Assembly (NCBI GenBank): GCA_023935145.1
Contig: CM043698.1
Coordinates: 17,921,001-17,985,000 of the forward strand
Source of the DNA: Bretschneidera sinensis
Taxonomy: Eukaryota > Streptophyta > Magnoliopsida > Brassicales > Akaniaceae
Length of the DNA stretch: 64,000 bases
Reading direction: 5' to 3'
Shown in pieces: positions 44,881-58,799 of this stretch. The notes below the pieces were generated by a model. It searched no databases. It saw nothing but the letters and a program-made list of their open reading frames with translations, and had not been told where the DNA came from. Position 1 is the stretch's first letter, and the number at the start of each line of letters is the position of its first letter. Both the position numbers and the translations under genes were made by a program.

Positions 44881-46879
44881 GTACGTTCACTGTGGACTTG
44901 TAGGCTTTGCTGGGCAGAGAAGAAAAGTGACAGGAAAGAAGAGAAAGAGAATGAAAATAATAAGAAGATTGATATTTTTATCTTGCATTTGGTAAGGATG
45001 ATAAAAAAAACGAGAGGAAAGAAGAAAATGATAAAAAATTTAATTTATTTACCTTTCCTCCCTAATTATTCCAATTTTAAAGAATTGTAATTTACAAAAA
45101 TGAAAAGAAAATATCAGTTACCATCCCACATAGAAGGCTTACAAGATTCTTGTCTCTATTGTTGTCAGAAAGTGTATTAATTATTTCTTCTGAGCATTCT
45201 GTTTTATCTCTTTAATCATAAGATTATCTGTTTCAATGCTTCTTTAGTGTATGCATTCTGCTTTCTGTCTCTGGTTATGGAAACTAATAAATAAAATTAT
45301 TGTGTTACTGTGCAATTAATATTTCAAGCAACTCCAATATATGATGCTTTAATATATATTTGAAATGAAATTATCCATCACCTGCCTCGCTCTGACACCT
45401 AACTGCGGGCTTTGATATCAAATTGTTGAGTAAAATGGGAACAGGTAGTGGAAAATATACATCAAACAACCATGGCCTAGAAAAATTTATACGATAAGAT
45501 GATTTTTATGAGCGATCTTATTCTGTCCACCCAATGCACTTTTAATAAATCAAACAACTATGACCTGAGAAGAATGTATACGATAGCTAGATGAATTGGA
45601 TCACATTAAGTGGGCTTGTAGATGACAAAATTTCTACAAAACCCTAAAATTTATTGCTAGCCTGAGTTTTAAGTGCCATAATTGTTTTGTATTATATACT
45701 GTATATACTTTGAAATTAGTCTTTCAAATGAATCTATCTATCACCAACCATAATAATGGCAGTATTGCATAGTGAAATAAAAAGATAATGATTTATGTAG
45801 AGACATTGTAACTCAAAGGCAACAATGGTTTCCATTAAAAAAAAGAGAGATGAGCTTGTTTGTGTTGTTATGTTGTTGACATGAATGCACATGGAGAAAG
45901 GATGTTTTAGGGTATACTTATCTCAGAAACCACACTGACAGTGTGAGGAGGCCCACATGGATTTTGTGAGATGGTGAAGGGGCACTATAGAGTGCTCCGT
46001 ATTAGATTGCAAACTAGCCGAGCCGAACTAAACTTTTTCTTGTTTTATTACTGGTCTGACTCGAGCCCAAATAGAGCTCAAGCCCAAGCCTATATCGAAC
46101 TTTTTTTCCAGCGCTAATTCATGGTTTAACAAACTTTAAAAAAAAAACTTGAGCTTGGATTGATATGGGCTTTTATCAATTATCTTCTATTGGTACTAAA
46201 ACATTTCAATATTTCATGCACACTCTCTGATCAAGTGCGTGCTTACGTCACAACGTCACTAAAATTTCATTTGTACAGGAGACTTTAAATTCTGCAGTAA
46301 TTTCGAATCCCTTTTGCATTTACAGGAGAAGTTATTGTTTAGGTAGGTTTATGAAAGATAGATGTTATAAATTTATTTTAATATTGAATGTAATGAGAAG
46401 TGAGAAAAAAATGGATATTTTTCTTTTCATTAAACAGTAAAATAAATTTTTGTGTCATGTATATTTCATGGATCCAGATTAGACAATTTTTTTTTTTTTT
46501 ATTTATGATTCGTATCATCGCACTAACTCCATGTGTCATATGCCAACACATAGTAGATGAATTTGGATACTTTGTGATTGGCCTTTTTCTTGATAAGATA
46601 GCATGTCACTTCATTTTAAAATGAAAATGAATTGTTATTGGTAAACCACGTATCCGTGAATATTTGACTAAGATAAATGATATGATACAATCATTATCGT
46701 ATATTTAATTTCAATAATAAAATATTTAATTACGTAATAAATTACTCACTCAGTTATCTCTTTGACATGATATCATATCATATTATTTGTGTTCAATTTG
46801 TCTATAAAAAATATGTTGAAATATAAAGGAATAGTTGATTTTTTCCTATCAACTATTTTTCCATTAATATTGGCAATCA
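44881..46879. other. Spacer downstream of the GDSL pseudogene
   Basis: No gene found. Near 45460 and 45548 two related 38-base stretches share CAAACAAC-ATG and a TATACGATA end. 46010-46110 has GAGCCGAA/GAGCTCAAGCCC words like plant transposon subterminal repeats. The rest is AT-rich. Confidence 0.4.
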
Positions 46880-46969
46880 TTGTCTCTACCAACTTGCCAT
46901 TAATATTGATAGCCTTTGTCTTATGGAGAAAGTGGCTTTACCACAAGTAAAATGTCATCTCTTATCACA
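46880..46969. repeat. LTR-end remnant related to the Copia-4 LTR
   Basis: GGAGAAAGTGGCTTTACCAC and the terminal CTTATCACA match the end of 38736-39329 (GGAGAAAGTGGTTTTACCAC ... GATTATCACA). It ends precisely where the GLR-1 exon 1 stub begins, at 46970. No primer site or purine tract is visible beside it. Confidence 0.55.
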
Positions 46970-47075
46970 CAAGTCAAGAACCACACCCACTGGTACAATT
47001 TTCTTGGACTCCGCTGACTGCTCACATGAAAGACTAAGCAAAAGAAAACAGACGAGGTGTTGTTGATTTTTCATT
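46970..47075 (-). pseudogene. GLR-1 exon 1 stub (copy B)
   Basis: ATG at 47075 followed by the leader (NQQHLVCFLLLSLSCEQSAE) and PVGVVLD, the same as the start of GLR-1 at 12055. The open frame is intact for about 35 codons, then ends at an LTR-like sequence. Nothing of the other exons remains nearby. Confidence 0.9.
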
Positions 47076-50000
47076 GTCAATCAATGCAAGTTAGCTAGCT
47101 CCGATGGGCAAGCAACCTAGTCTTATTTGTACCCTCACATTTCAAGTAATTGTATTTATTAGACTTTAATTAACATTTTATTTTAGATTGTCTTTAGATT
47201 TTAATTTAGTAAGACAATAGTACACGTAATCTAAATATTGTTTTTATCTTATTATTTTTGTATTTTTCATATAAAAAATTTGAATTTACGCGGATGACTT
47301 TGTTGACTGTGCTGGATGCAATATAGTAAAAAGACTTGACATTGCATGAAGACTTTGGTGGCCTCTAAAAATTGAAGCATGGTTTGGTTTGGTGCATCAA
47401 TTTGCTTCTCATGCTGTACAAAGACTTGACATTCATTGTCTACAATGTTTTGCCATATGTTATGGTTGTGGATATACGTGTATAATACTCCTTCATGTCC
47501 AGCATGGACCCATTTTGAGTGTGACAAACCACAAACGCTAGTTTTCCTTTGTAAGCGGAGCTTAAGACAAAGAAATTAAATTAGATTTACTTATATTTGT
47601 TCTCTTTCCAACAAAGTGGGATGTCTGATTTGCTTGGCCATCTGTAACTTGGTCATAAATTACAAAGGACAAGGAACCTCTGTTTTCATTCATAACTAGA
47701 TACGGGCCCATACATTTGTGTGTGTCGTAGCTCCACGCTTGGGACCTTTATTTTCTTTCTTTCATTTTTGCCTTTATAAAGCAAATACCCTCTACACATG
47801 GCAGCATTTCAATGTGCTACAATGTAAAAGAGGTTTGACTAATATAGAGAAAGAATGGTGATTTGTCCCAATATTTATTGTGATAAATTGACTTGTTAGA
47901 TGCAATCCAAGTCAACTTTAACGAATCCAAAGCCAGGCTGTTGAATTGACTGCGTCCAGGCATAAAAATACGAATTTAATAAAACTTTAAAAACAAAACC
48001 AGCAAATTAGTGACATACATCAACGGCAGAAATATGACCCGACTTAGAAAACTTAATTCAATTAATTCAAAACTCAATTTGTTTGAAATTTAAAAACATA
48101 TTAAAATAATATAATTCAAACTCGAAACACGAAACAAACAGTGTCCAAAATTATTCGAAACTTGAAATGACCTAAATTTGAACGATTCTAAACTTGAGAG
48201 AATCTGAATCTGAATCCGAATTCGACTTGACCTGAAGCCCGAAACAACCAGACTCAAAACCAGAATTAACCTGATTTTTTATAATAAAAATATTTTTTTA
48301 GTTAAACTGATTGTGATAAAATAGAAATTGTTATCTCATTATCTTATATAGTTATAATTATAAATAAAATGTAGGTAAAATGAGTATTGAATTTGAAATT
48401 TACTTGAAACACAATACTAATATACTATAACTTTATAAATTGTTCATTTTACTTTTATAGTTTGGTTATCGATTTCACAAATAGAAAAAGAAGTATGATA
48501 TTTCTTAGCTTTGAAGTACACTACACAAACAATAGTTCAATTACACTACGTTGGGAAAGCCAACAGAAAAAAGAAGAAGAAGAAATTAGAAGGTTTGATG
48601 GTTGATAACTCACATTTGTTATGACTTTTGACATTGTTTTCATTAATTTGAATTGATACAAGGCTACAATGGAATAAAAACCAATATGGTAAAAAAATCA
48701 AGTTCTTTTACTACATGTCCAATGAGTTGTTTGAGTTCATTCTTGCTACTTTGAAATTTATAACTATTTATGGTCAAATATATCTTCACTTATATGATTG
48801 TATCACTTTAATTTGAAAAATGAAATATGGATTTTCAAGAAGACATTTTAAAGAATCTGGATTTTTGCTACTTTGAATACTTATTTGGGTTATAAATAAA
48901 TATTCATTTATGTATGTATATATTTGAAATTTTTATTTTTTTATTGGCTTATCATATAATTTTTTTAATTTTTTGTTCTTTATATACATCGATATTTCTA
49001 TATCTTAGTTTTATATTCACATAGTTAATTTCATGTGACATATGTAATATGAAATGCATTCTTAAATTGTTAATTGGATATTAAAGATCATTTCAATTGA
49101 ATATATAGTTTTTCATAATTTTGTTTCTTATGCAATCTTATTTTTTAAAATCAAGATTAACTTGATTAGATTCTTTATATCAGGCATTATCATTTTTGAC
49201 TTTTATAGGGATCATGATTTGGGCTTTATATCTCAAATATTTATAAAACCAAAACTATATGGTTTTGATGGATTAAAAAAATAAGAAGCATGTCAAAATA
49301 ATAAGTCTCATAAAAAAGAGTATTCTGAAATAATTATATCAATAGATTCAAGTTAGTTTACAATTTAACTATCAAATTGATTAGATAATTTTATATTGAA
49401 ATTTTATTTTAAAAATTTTCACATTTAGTTTTAATTTATTAGGTTTTATTATTGTAGAGTTTATGAATTGAGCTTTATATCCCAATTAATTATAAAAACA
49501 ATACTATTTTTATCGAGCTTTATTATTTTAGCCTTTAAAAAGTTTATGGATTGGATTTTCTTTTTCTTTTGAGATGATGGAATAGACTTTATATCTTAAT
49601 TAATTATAAAATCAAAACTACATAATTTCATGTTTAAAATTAAAAAAAAAATTGGATATATGATATTATCTAAACGCTTCTCAAAAAAATTCTTTCAAAT
49701 AGTTATATTTATAAATATAGATTTTACATGTGTTTTATACGTAAATAATATGATAAAATTAAAAGATAATATAATATAAGTACTCTCAAAAGTAAGAGAC
49801 TCAAGGCTATCATTTCATAACTTTTTTATTATAAAAAAATAGGTTTTTGCCCTCTCAATCTCGTTATCCCGCATTTGATCTATAAATTAGTTACCTTATC
49901 ACGATTTAGACTTAGAGATTAATATATTATGTTATTAACAAAGAGAAAAAAACTAAAAACAATGTTTCATTACATTTATTAATGTTAACATTAACTTAAT

Positions 50001-50608
50001 TAGTAGTTACATTAAAATTTAGAGAATAAAAAATAAACTAATTTAACGGATCAACCTGAATTCAAATGAGTGTTAAAATGACATCATCAAAAATTGGAGA
50101 AAAGAAATTGTTGTAACCCGATGGATCAATTCGAAACCTAAAATGACTCGATCCAAGATGACTTGCAATCCGAACGACTCAAGACTTAAGATGACTCGTA
50201 ACTCAAATGACTCGAGACCCAAACGAACCGAGATCCAAACTTAAAACGTTCCGAACTTGAACTCCAATCGACCTCTCTGATTGCCACCTCCAACCACATA
50301 GTCACAAAAAAAAAAAAAAAAAATCTCTGGGCACTGACTAATAAAATCAAGTCAAATAAATACGAAATAAAAATCTCATTTTGAATTCCTTTGTGTTATT
50401 AGTGAGGTTCCAAAAAAATTTCAATGTAGTTACAAAAAATCACCGGTGGAGCTCTTGTTAATTGGTTCAAAAAAGATCTAAACTTAATTTTCTATCGTTA
50501 AGCAGGGGGTAAAAATCGGGTCTACCACGGAGATGATCCTTAATTAGATATAGTCAATGAATATTTCTTAGACTAAAAGTACACTTTCATAGAGAGAGAG
50601 TGAAAATT

Positions 50609-50652
<44 letters not shown>

Positions 50653-51619
50653 CTTCGAATTTCCTATATTTCTATTTGATTATTCTAAGCTGTAGAAGGA
50701 TTTCAATTGGCAGCCTTCCATTTATTTATGAACTAGTGTCAACTTAAAAAAAATAGTTATATATGAGTACGCTGCTTGAAACCCCCTTTTTAAACCCCAT
50801 GACCAACTTAAGTCACTCATGTTTTATTGGGAGATTTTTTTTTTGTTAGAATAGGTCTAAAATAAATATTTTAAATTATCTCAAAATTTTATTAATAATT
50901 TTAAAAATTTTTATTGATAATATTATTTTTTGAGTCTCACATTTATATCGAGAATACTAATAAACTCATCAAAATTATCAGTGAAATTTTGAACTAATAT
51001 AAAACCAACTAGTGTCAACTTAAAAAAAAAATAGTTATATATGAGTAATGCTGCTTGAAACCCCCCTTTTAAACCCCATCACAGGTTAGATGAATCGACC
51101 AACTTAAACCAGTCATGTTTTATTGGATGAATTTTTTGTTTGATTAAGTTTAAAATTAATATTTTAAATCATTTCAAAATTTTATTAATAATTTTTAAAA
51201 TTTTTACTGATAACATTATTTTTTTTAATCTCACATTTATATTGATGTTACTAATGAAACTCATCAAAATTATTAGTAAAATTTCGAACTAATTTAAAGG
51301 CAAATGTTTAAACCCAACTCAACCAAATAATTTTACTATTTGAGGGCTTTGGAGGAATAACGTCGAAACAAGAAAGAATTACATCTACCAATTCATTTCC
51401 TCTCATTTCCTTATATATCCAAACAAAAAGTTAGTTTTTACGTTCTTTTATTTATTTTCAGAATTAACCTTTCATGAAGATAATTTCGCACAAATGGTTT
51501 TATTTGTACAAGAACAATACAACTAGACTGGCGATACCTAGCGTCGATAAGTTTTAAAGAAAACTACCATTAGTTTTTACACTAAAGCACTGATAAATTA
51601 ATCATGATGTCTATCGATT
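47076..51619. other. Spacer, duplicate of 12062-16995
   Basis: AT-rich, no gene seen. Matches copy A closely, including the CCGA-rich stretches and the word TTGCCACCTC at 50281-50290. It differs by a 276-bp tandem duplication (50731-51282), a longer (TA)n (50612-50648), and some short deletions. Confidence 0.6.
50731..51282. repeat. 276-bp tandem duplication specific to copy B
   Basis: Both units start AACTAGTGTCAACTTAAAAA (50731 and 51007) and continue through ATATATGAGTA, GCTGCTTGAAACCCCC and CATGTTTTATTGG. Copy A (about 16389) and unit C (about 37121) have a single unit. Confidence 0.85.
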
Positions 51620-54600
51620 TTACACATCCTCAGAGGTAATGCTAGAATTTGTAGAATGAGTTTCATCTTCTTCGTCGCAGCAGGTAATCGGTTCTATTCT
51701 CTGGTTGAAAGGCCTTGAAAAGTTCTGCGGGTTACTAGAATTATGGATTGCAGGCGGGTGCAAGTAAAAGAATTTGATGATATATATCAAGAGCGAAGAT
51801 GCCGAAACAACTCCCATAATTATGAATAACCCCACGAAACTGTTTATGCTAAGACTATCTGGAGATATTGAAGTTGCTTGACATTGACAGGTTGTTTGTT
51901 CAAGAAAATGTTTTCGCTTAATGGATTCCATTTTTTCTCTATCTTGAGTGACATTCAGGATTGCCCTGGAAAAATATGGGAGCAGAGGTGACCCTTCAGC
52001 GAACGCCTGATTGAAACAAGAAAAGTAGATTTCTGATCAGTTTAATGAAATGAATTGAATGTACAATATCATAAATTAATTTTATGTTTTTCAAATGATC
52101 AGTAATTGTAATATACTTGTAAGCACAAATGTCACCGTACCTGCTAAGGGTATTACTCATCACCAATGTACTTAAACTTAATGTAGACATAGCAAAGCAT
52201 TATATATAAAGAAGCATATACGCCTTATAATTCTAAGCATAATTAAGGTGGAAATGAAAGAGAGATTGCTAAAATTAACACTAACAAAGCCAAGTCCATC
52301 AGTTTTGTAGGTTGGTCCTGCCATTGTGTATTTATCGCAATACTTAGCGAGAAAGAGCTTAAGAGCGAGTTTTCCTACAACAATAGCAGTAACACCACCA
52401 TTATGGCTACCCTTTGACAACGCTTCATTGTACTCATCCGCCGACCCATAATCCTTCAACTTGGACTCATTGAAATTAAACTGTCCTGTCAGAAGATTTT
52501 TCACAAAGGAACCCCTTTGGCATCCGACATAATCACCGTTCTTTTGGAGTTCATAAATATCAACAACTACTGGCTGGATACGTTCTACTGTCAACAATGA
52601 GGCTAAGTTTGCGGTATAGCTTTGTGTAAGGATAAGTACCACAAAGACCCATATGATCAGCACAAATTTTGACCAGTTGTTCATTGCCTTTTCCCCTGAT
52701 ATATAACATGAAAAATAGTTTTAATTAATTTTAAAACCATGTTATAAGCTTGGCTAAGTATAAGCCCCATAACCCCAGAAAAGAAAACGTTAGTTCTAAA
52801 TAGGTTATAAGAGAATTACAATGAGCAAACACAAGAATTGAGAAGGAGAACCAAAAAATTTCTCCAAGTTGTTTCTCCATTTGATCCTTTCTTGTTCGAT
52901 GTTCAAGAATCCATACAACCAAACCTGTGGAGATGAAGGCTACCACAATTGTTAACCAAAGCTGCCAACTTAGCGGCTTCAAGAAAATCCAGATATTCTT
53001 CCTCTCATTTTCTTTGATTTTCACTACCATCGTCACATCTGATTCTATGTAAGGTAGAGTAAAGTCAACATAAAGTGATCGATTCGATGTAATTGATACG
53101 TCTCCCACAACAGCATCGAATTTCTGCATGTTTCCATTCACATGGAAAGTGAAGGGTTAGACAGAGAAGATAGAAAGAAAATAAAAAACATAGAAATAAA
53201 AAGAAGGAAGACTAAAGTTGCACACCTGAAGTTTAATCTGGTAAAGAAGCTCGTCGTAAGTCCCTGCCATCTGTCTGGAGCTGTTTACGAAGGGAATGAA
53301 TTTGTGTGGAACAGCAAAGGGCAATATATCTAATGCAGCAAGAAACAAATCATAACAGAACCCAGAAATGATAGGCTCATTGGTATGAGGATCCCATTCC
53401 ACTTTCAAGAGTTCTTGAAAACCAGGACCCCAATTTTCAATTTCCGACCACTTACAGGTATAACCCAACCCTTTGGGGGAGTTTTTGTGTCTCCGGGCCA
53501 GGTGGGTGCTTTAAGTTCATCAACGGAAGTTGAGTATGTTACCTTAACCGGTTTGCTCAGTCTGCGAGAAAATCCTTTCTTAGGTGTCCAGTATCCAATA
53601 ATTCTTGCTCCTTTTCTTCTCACATTGATAATTTCAAATGCTGAAGATTGCAATTGTCTTTCAACCAAATGGAAATTTCCAGTTAGGCCTTTAAATTTGG
53701 TATGCGATAACATGTTGAGAAGCCTTGAACCTATTTCAGAGACTCTTAAGCCTGAAAAATCATGAGTACTTCGGCTGAAGTTTTGCTTGAAGGCATCTGA
53801 ATTTCTCAGTCTTCCCATTTCTGCAGCCATAGCTAATGCCCAAACTGTATCATATGCCCATAAACCAAATGGGTTTAGTTCAGCAATCTTTCCATTTCGC
53901 CTATCAAAGTGAATTTCATGTTTCCATCTCAATTTAAAATCTTGAAGCTTTCTTGACATAGGTATGTATTGCCTTACACCCAATACGCCTTGCATTGAAT
54001 CACCAATAACGCCTTCTCCCATGGTATCTAACAACATTGACAGCTCATCGGTGATGATCCACGCGTACCCTTCACACATCATATTTGCCTCTTTTGCAAG
54101 ATCAAAGAGTCTTGACCCCAAGGAAGCTGTCGTGTGCACCAAGAATACCCTCGTCTGCCTAGCTTTTAACTTGTTGAGCTTCTTAAAAATCATCAAGTCG
54201 CTGGAAGATGGAGGAATCACATATCTGTAAGAAATTCTTGCATTGATTTTTTGAAAAGCATATGTAAGATAAGGAATCAATCCATTGCCGTATTCTGTAT
54301 TTTCATATATGAGGACCACTTGGTACCATCCGTATGCTTGAACAATGGACGCGATGGCATGAACTTGTGATCGCTCATTTGGGGTTGTCCGTATGAAAAA
54401 AGGGTTTTGGGTGGTAAAAAGAGAGGGGCTTTTAGCTGAAAACGAAATAATCGGAATCTGAGCTTTCTCGCCAAGTTCTATCAGAAACTTAGCTTGGGTC
54501 GACCTTTGAGGCCCTATAATAGCATGCACTTCTTTGTTCTTAATCAAATCGAGAGCTGCAGTTAATGTTATGTTTGGATTGAAAATAAAGAAAATTAGTG

Positions 54601-55297
54601 AAGTATCAATGGAAGAATAAATACATGAATCTTTCCAAAAAATATATAATTATAGTCAATTGGTAAATGTATCAATTTGCAATTCCAACGAAAACTTTGT
54701 ATCCCAATTATTAATTTTTTGCTTTCACAAAGTATCAAACTAGCTAATTAGATTGTCCAAAATTGATTAGTACTTCTCCAATTTTAACCTCTATATATGG
54801 AAGGGCAATAGAGAATGTCTTGTACTATCATTTATTCCAAAAACAAATCCAAACAAGCTTCTCACAATATGCAACTTGATAAAATTTTAGATATACTTCA
54901 AGTATATTCTCTAAAGAAATCAAAAAATCAAATTCAGCATAGCACACTTGATTCAATTTAGTGAGTTACTCCTATTTGTATATATAATCTTGAACAAATA
55001 ATTACTTATATCCTTATTAAAATTACCTGCAGAAGCTGTGCCGACAACATCATCAGCATTCCTAGTGTGTAGATGCAATCTTGTTTTATAATCTGAATGC
55101 GCAGCATAGAAATCTGAGCGTGCCATAGAAATGCACTTATCTGCCATGGCACCCACTGTTGTGTTGAGATCAAGAACCACACCAACATTTACCAAGGAGA
55201 TTGATTCTGCATTACTAGTTTGAGATTTGACTCCTCTCTGAAAGCAAAGAAAGAAACATAGAAGATAGAAAAGAAGGAACCCAATAAAGCATGCCAT
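51620..55297 (-). pseudogene. GLR: GLR-3: duplicate of GLR-2 with a 10-bp deletion
   Basis: Same five-exon structure as GLR-2: 55297-55027, 54555-53226, 53123-52820, 52695-52286, 52006-51620, with all splice sites kept. The total is 2702 nt; adding the 10 missing bases gives 904 codons with stop. The deletion, at about 53425-53428, removes bases between KIGV and PGFQELLKVEW at the start of the first ligand lobe. The frame shifts and stops within a few codons, near residue 480. Translation from the ATG would give a secreted-type amino-terminal domain without channel. Downstream exons remain open and well conserved, so the lesion is probably young. Exon 5 has one codon more than GLR-2 (EEDE). 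The ATG and leader are nearly identical to GLR-2. Confidence 0.92.
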
Positions 55298-55346
55298 ATT
55301 GTAATACAAGTTTGTTCTTTGAACAAAATCACTGAAGTCTTTAATT

Positions 55347-55355
55347 AATATATAA
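55347..55355 (-). promoter_or_regulatory. Probable TATA box of GLR-3
   Basis: TATATATT on the - strand about 50 bp upstream of the ATG at 55297, in the same position as in GLR-2. Confidence 0.4.
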
Positions 55356-56316
55356 CTGTTAAGTACTTACTAAAATCTCTAAAGTTCAACGTTGAGAATG
55401 GTAAACAGTCTGCACCCCTGAAGATACTTCTTTTTTTGGTCAAGAAATATACTCTTTGAATCCGTCCTCAGTTTAATATTCAGCGAACAGTTTCTCTATT
55501 TTATTTAGTTTGTCTATTCACTGGTGAATGAAACAGTTGATAGGAAGAGAATTAAAGTATTTCTTTTTTGTGAATTTCTTGGCAATTTAATATTTGAAGT
55601 TCTCAAGTCACAAACAGTACCATCAAAATTCAAACTAAATGACTAGTGAAGTAAATTCTTCTTATTGACCAAATATCTGTCAGTTGAATTTCTGGGTATT
55701 TCTTCTAATTGTCGTTATGACCCATAAAAGTTGGACTCTCCTCCCTCAGTTTGTTACTGATCATTAAAGGTTTAAAATTTAATTACCGGTAGCTTAAAAA
55801 TTTTCCCGGAAAGAGGTTGAGAATTATGACTGCAAGTGTAGATAATTATTTTCTTACTAAAAGCACAAACTTCAAAATTGTTTATTTACGAGTTTGTTTA
55901 TCAGGCATTCCAAAAGCAATTACAGTTAATTTAGAATTACTTTTTCTCTTTTTGTGGATTGCATTCTAGGAAGGGAGAGTAGCTCTTTAAGGAATCTAGT
56001 GGGGATTTTATTGGTATATAGGCTCTGAATAATTTTACGGTGACTGCGCTCTGCTGCCAAAGCTTTCCGTATACTCTAGAGGTGGCAATAGGGAGGGTCG
56101 GTTCGGGTTAGGATTCGGGTCTTGGGTTGTTCAATTCATGGATTGTTTCTGCGTGTCACCTCGGATTTTGGGCAGGTTGGGATTGGTCTATTGGGTTGCC
56201 CATATTTTTCCATATTCCTTATTTCCTTTACAATTTTTGGGATTTCATGTTAGTTTTTATTTCGAGTTGACCCAATAAATTAGTTTGTTTTTATCTTTTT
56301 GATATTTAACATGGAT

Positions 56317-56406
56317 GAAAATATGGCCTAAAGTGATCCTTAAAACAAGAATAAAAACATTGCCTAAAGTAATCCTTAAAACATAGATGAAAACATGGCC
56401 TAAAGT
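56317..56406. repeat. 36-bp tandem repeat, 2.5 copies, in the copy-B-specific segment
   Basis: Units 56317-56352, 56353-56388 and a partial to 56406, each built around ATGGCCTAAAGTGATCCTTA. Absent from copy A together with the surrounding 400 bp. Confidence 0.85.
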
Positions 56407-58607
56407 TTCAATCTTGATTGGTGTAAAGTTATATATTTTATGCAATCACAAATAAAGCAAATCGGACACAAAAATAATCTTAACTTATAAGCTATAGACA
56501 AATTTTTAACAATATTATGGTATATCTTTTCCTTTTAATCCAATTGTCTACATGCAAACAATAGATATACATTGATGCCTGATTTATTATTAAATATATG
56601 TTGAGTTTTTAACTTAATCTCTTTTATACAATTTTAAATTTGATATTATTTTTTTTATCAAACTTTAGTATTATGTAGTATATTTCTCGTAGAGATATAA
56701 ACTTATAAATATGTAAAATTAATTTTATATTATTTTAATTATGAAAAATATAAAAAAAAATCAATGCAGAATCGCACGCATATTATTGTTAAAAATTGTC
56801 ATTATAATGAAAGATCAATACCGCTTGCATTATTAGAAATATCAAGGGTTCCATTATATTTTGAAAGAAATTTTTAAAAAATATATTATAATTGAAAATT
56901 AATCCAACCAACTTGTAAGTTAGATGTGACGGTGCTTAAAATTAATACCCCTTATATGTAATTAACTATACTTAACAATTGGAGCAATATGATTGTTGAA
57001 AAGTTATAAAGAGGGAAATTAAATGATTTGTATTTAAGATTAAAATAATATCAAATTTACGATAAAATTGATTAGCAACCGTAAAAGTCTTGCCACTGGT
57101 TGTACTTGCACATCAACTTAAAAAAGATAAAAGACCAGTCTAACAAAAAAAATAGAAAAAAACACATATTGCTTTCAGTGTTGATCAATTTATGGAGCCC
57201 ATGGTTCCTGTTACTGTGCACGAATATTCATCGAATTGTGAACTTGAAACCAATCAGTGCACATCGTAGAACCAAAATTTTCATTTTGACTGGATTTATT
57301 TCTAGCTTATAATTATAATTAGGTGTTTTAATTGACCAACTTTTAAGTAGATTTTAGTGTTTTTTTTATTTAATGGCATAACAATTTTTTTACAACTAGA
57401 TCTAATCTAATATAATATATTTTTAATTTTTACTTATCAATACAATCATTTTTTGAAAATTATTGACTTAAAAATCGAATTCAAAACTTCAATATATTCA
57501 AATCAAGTAAATTTAATTTGTGACAATAACTATTTAATCAAAAGTTACAAGTTTCATACACCAATTGCTTAAATGAATTAGATCATATCAAAGATTGTTA
57601 TCTTTTAAAAAAAATATACTTTTCTTTTGCTTTTTTTATTATTTGTAGTTACACGTATACAAAGATTAATTTTTTAGACTCTTTTAAGTTTTAACCTAAA
57701 CTTAGTCACTTTTTTGTAAGTTGAAATTTATTTTTCACCTTCACATATTTAATTTTTTCGTAGACTATTTCACCCCAAATGATGCCAATTTCCCTCTCCC
57801 TTCTCTTTTGTCAAGAGGCCATAAAACCGCTTGAAGTTGATTGCCACCAAATGCCAATTTCCCATGGCAACTTGGGCCTTAGCAAAACTGTTTGCAAGTA
57901 TATTCTTATATATTTATTAATTCCCTTCCACTACCCAAGAATTAATGTGGGTTAATTCCATGCATTATCCTCCTTGAATTTAGTCAACTCTCCTGTACTG
58001 TACCACCGGAATTAAAAATGCCCACATGAATCTGTTGCTGCCAATTTAGTAGCTTGAATTTTCATTTCTTTTCACATAATTCTACGTTGAGGTAACTCCA
58101 ACAGAGGCTAATAATTAGTAAGCTTGTGGGTTCCAACTAAAACAACGTTTGGCTTAGTAATATAAACAGTTTATAATTTAGTTTATGATTGTGAAAACGA
58201 GTTTTTGTGATAGAAAATTATTTTTTTATAAATAAAAATAATTTCATAAATGTCATTTTGTTTGTGTTGTGTTCTTATCTATCCTCTCAAATAAAAAATC
58301 CAAGTAAAATCTAATTTAATTGATAAAATTATTAATTGTCATACTAGAAATTTGAGATCGCATCCGCCCACATTGAAGATTGAAGGGTTAAGAAAAATAA
58401 AGGATTGGAGAGTAAAGAGATGAGAGAGATCAACCTAATATATGATATTAAAAATCATATGAACTCAAAAGTTTAAATCAATGAATTATGACTATACATA
58501 TATGTTATCTACTTTCTTTTCAATATGAAATAAACTCCTATGTGAATCTAAACAGATATATATACTCCAGTATTCGTAAAGATCTTTGTAAATTTAGAGT
58601 CATTCTT

Positions 58608-58799
58608 TCATAAATGTAGGAGGTTGGCTAGCAACATTTGCAACAGCTTCCTTAGATGATTTTCACTTGGTTTCTCCAATTCCATGACCACGGCATTTGC
58701 ATAAGGTCTTATTCCACCATTTAAAGCGTTTTTATAGTTGGCATCGATCAGCAGCAAATCTCCTAGCGCCAGAAGTAGAGACTCCATCACGAACAACAT
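58608..58799 (-). other. Unrecognised open stretch, copy B counterpart of 28734-29152
   Basis: 63 codons from an in-frame ATG: LALGDLLLIDANYKNAL, GGIRPYANAVVMELEKPSE, then a Leu-rich end. Family unknown. Stops occur just upstream in the same frame. Confidence 0.3.

Noticed and set aside
44881..45090. Coding continuation of the GDSL gene through 45090
   Set aside because: The sequence after 44880 is a GT-started intron with lysine-rich low complexity; no GDSL motif follows.
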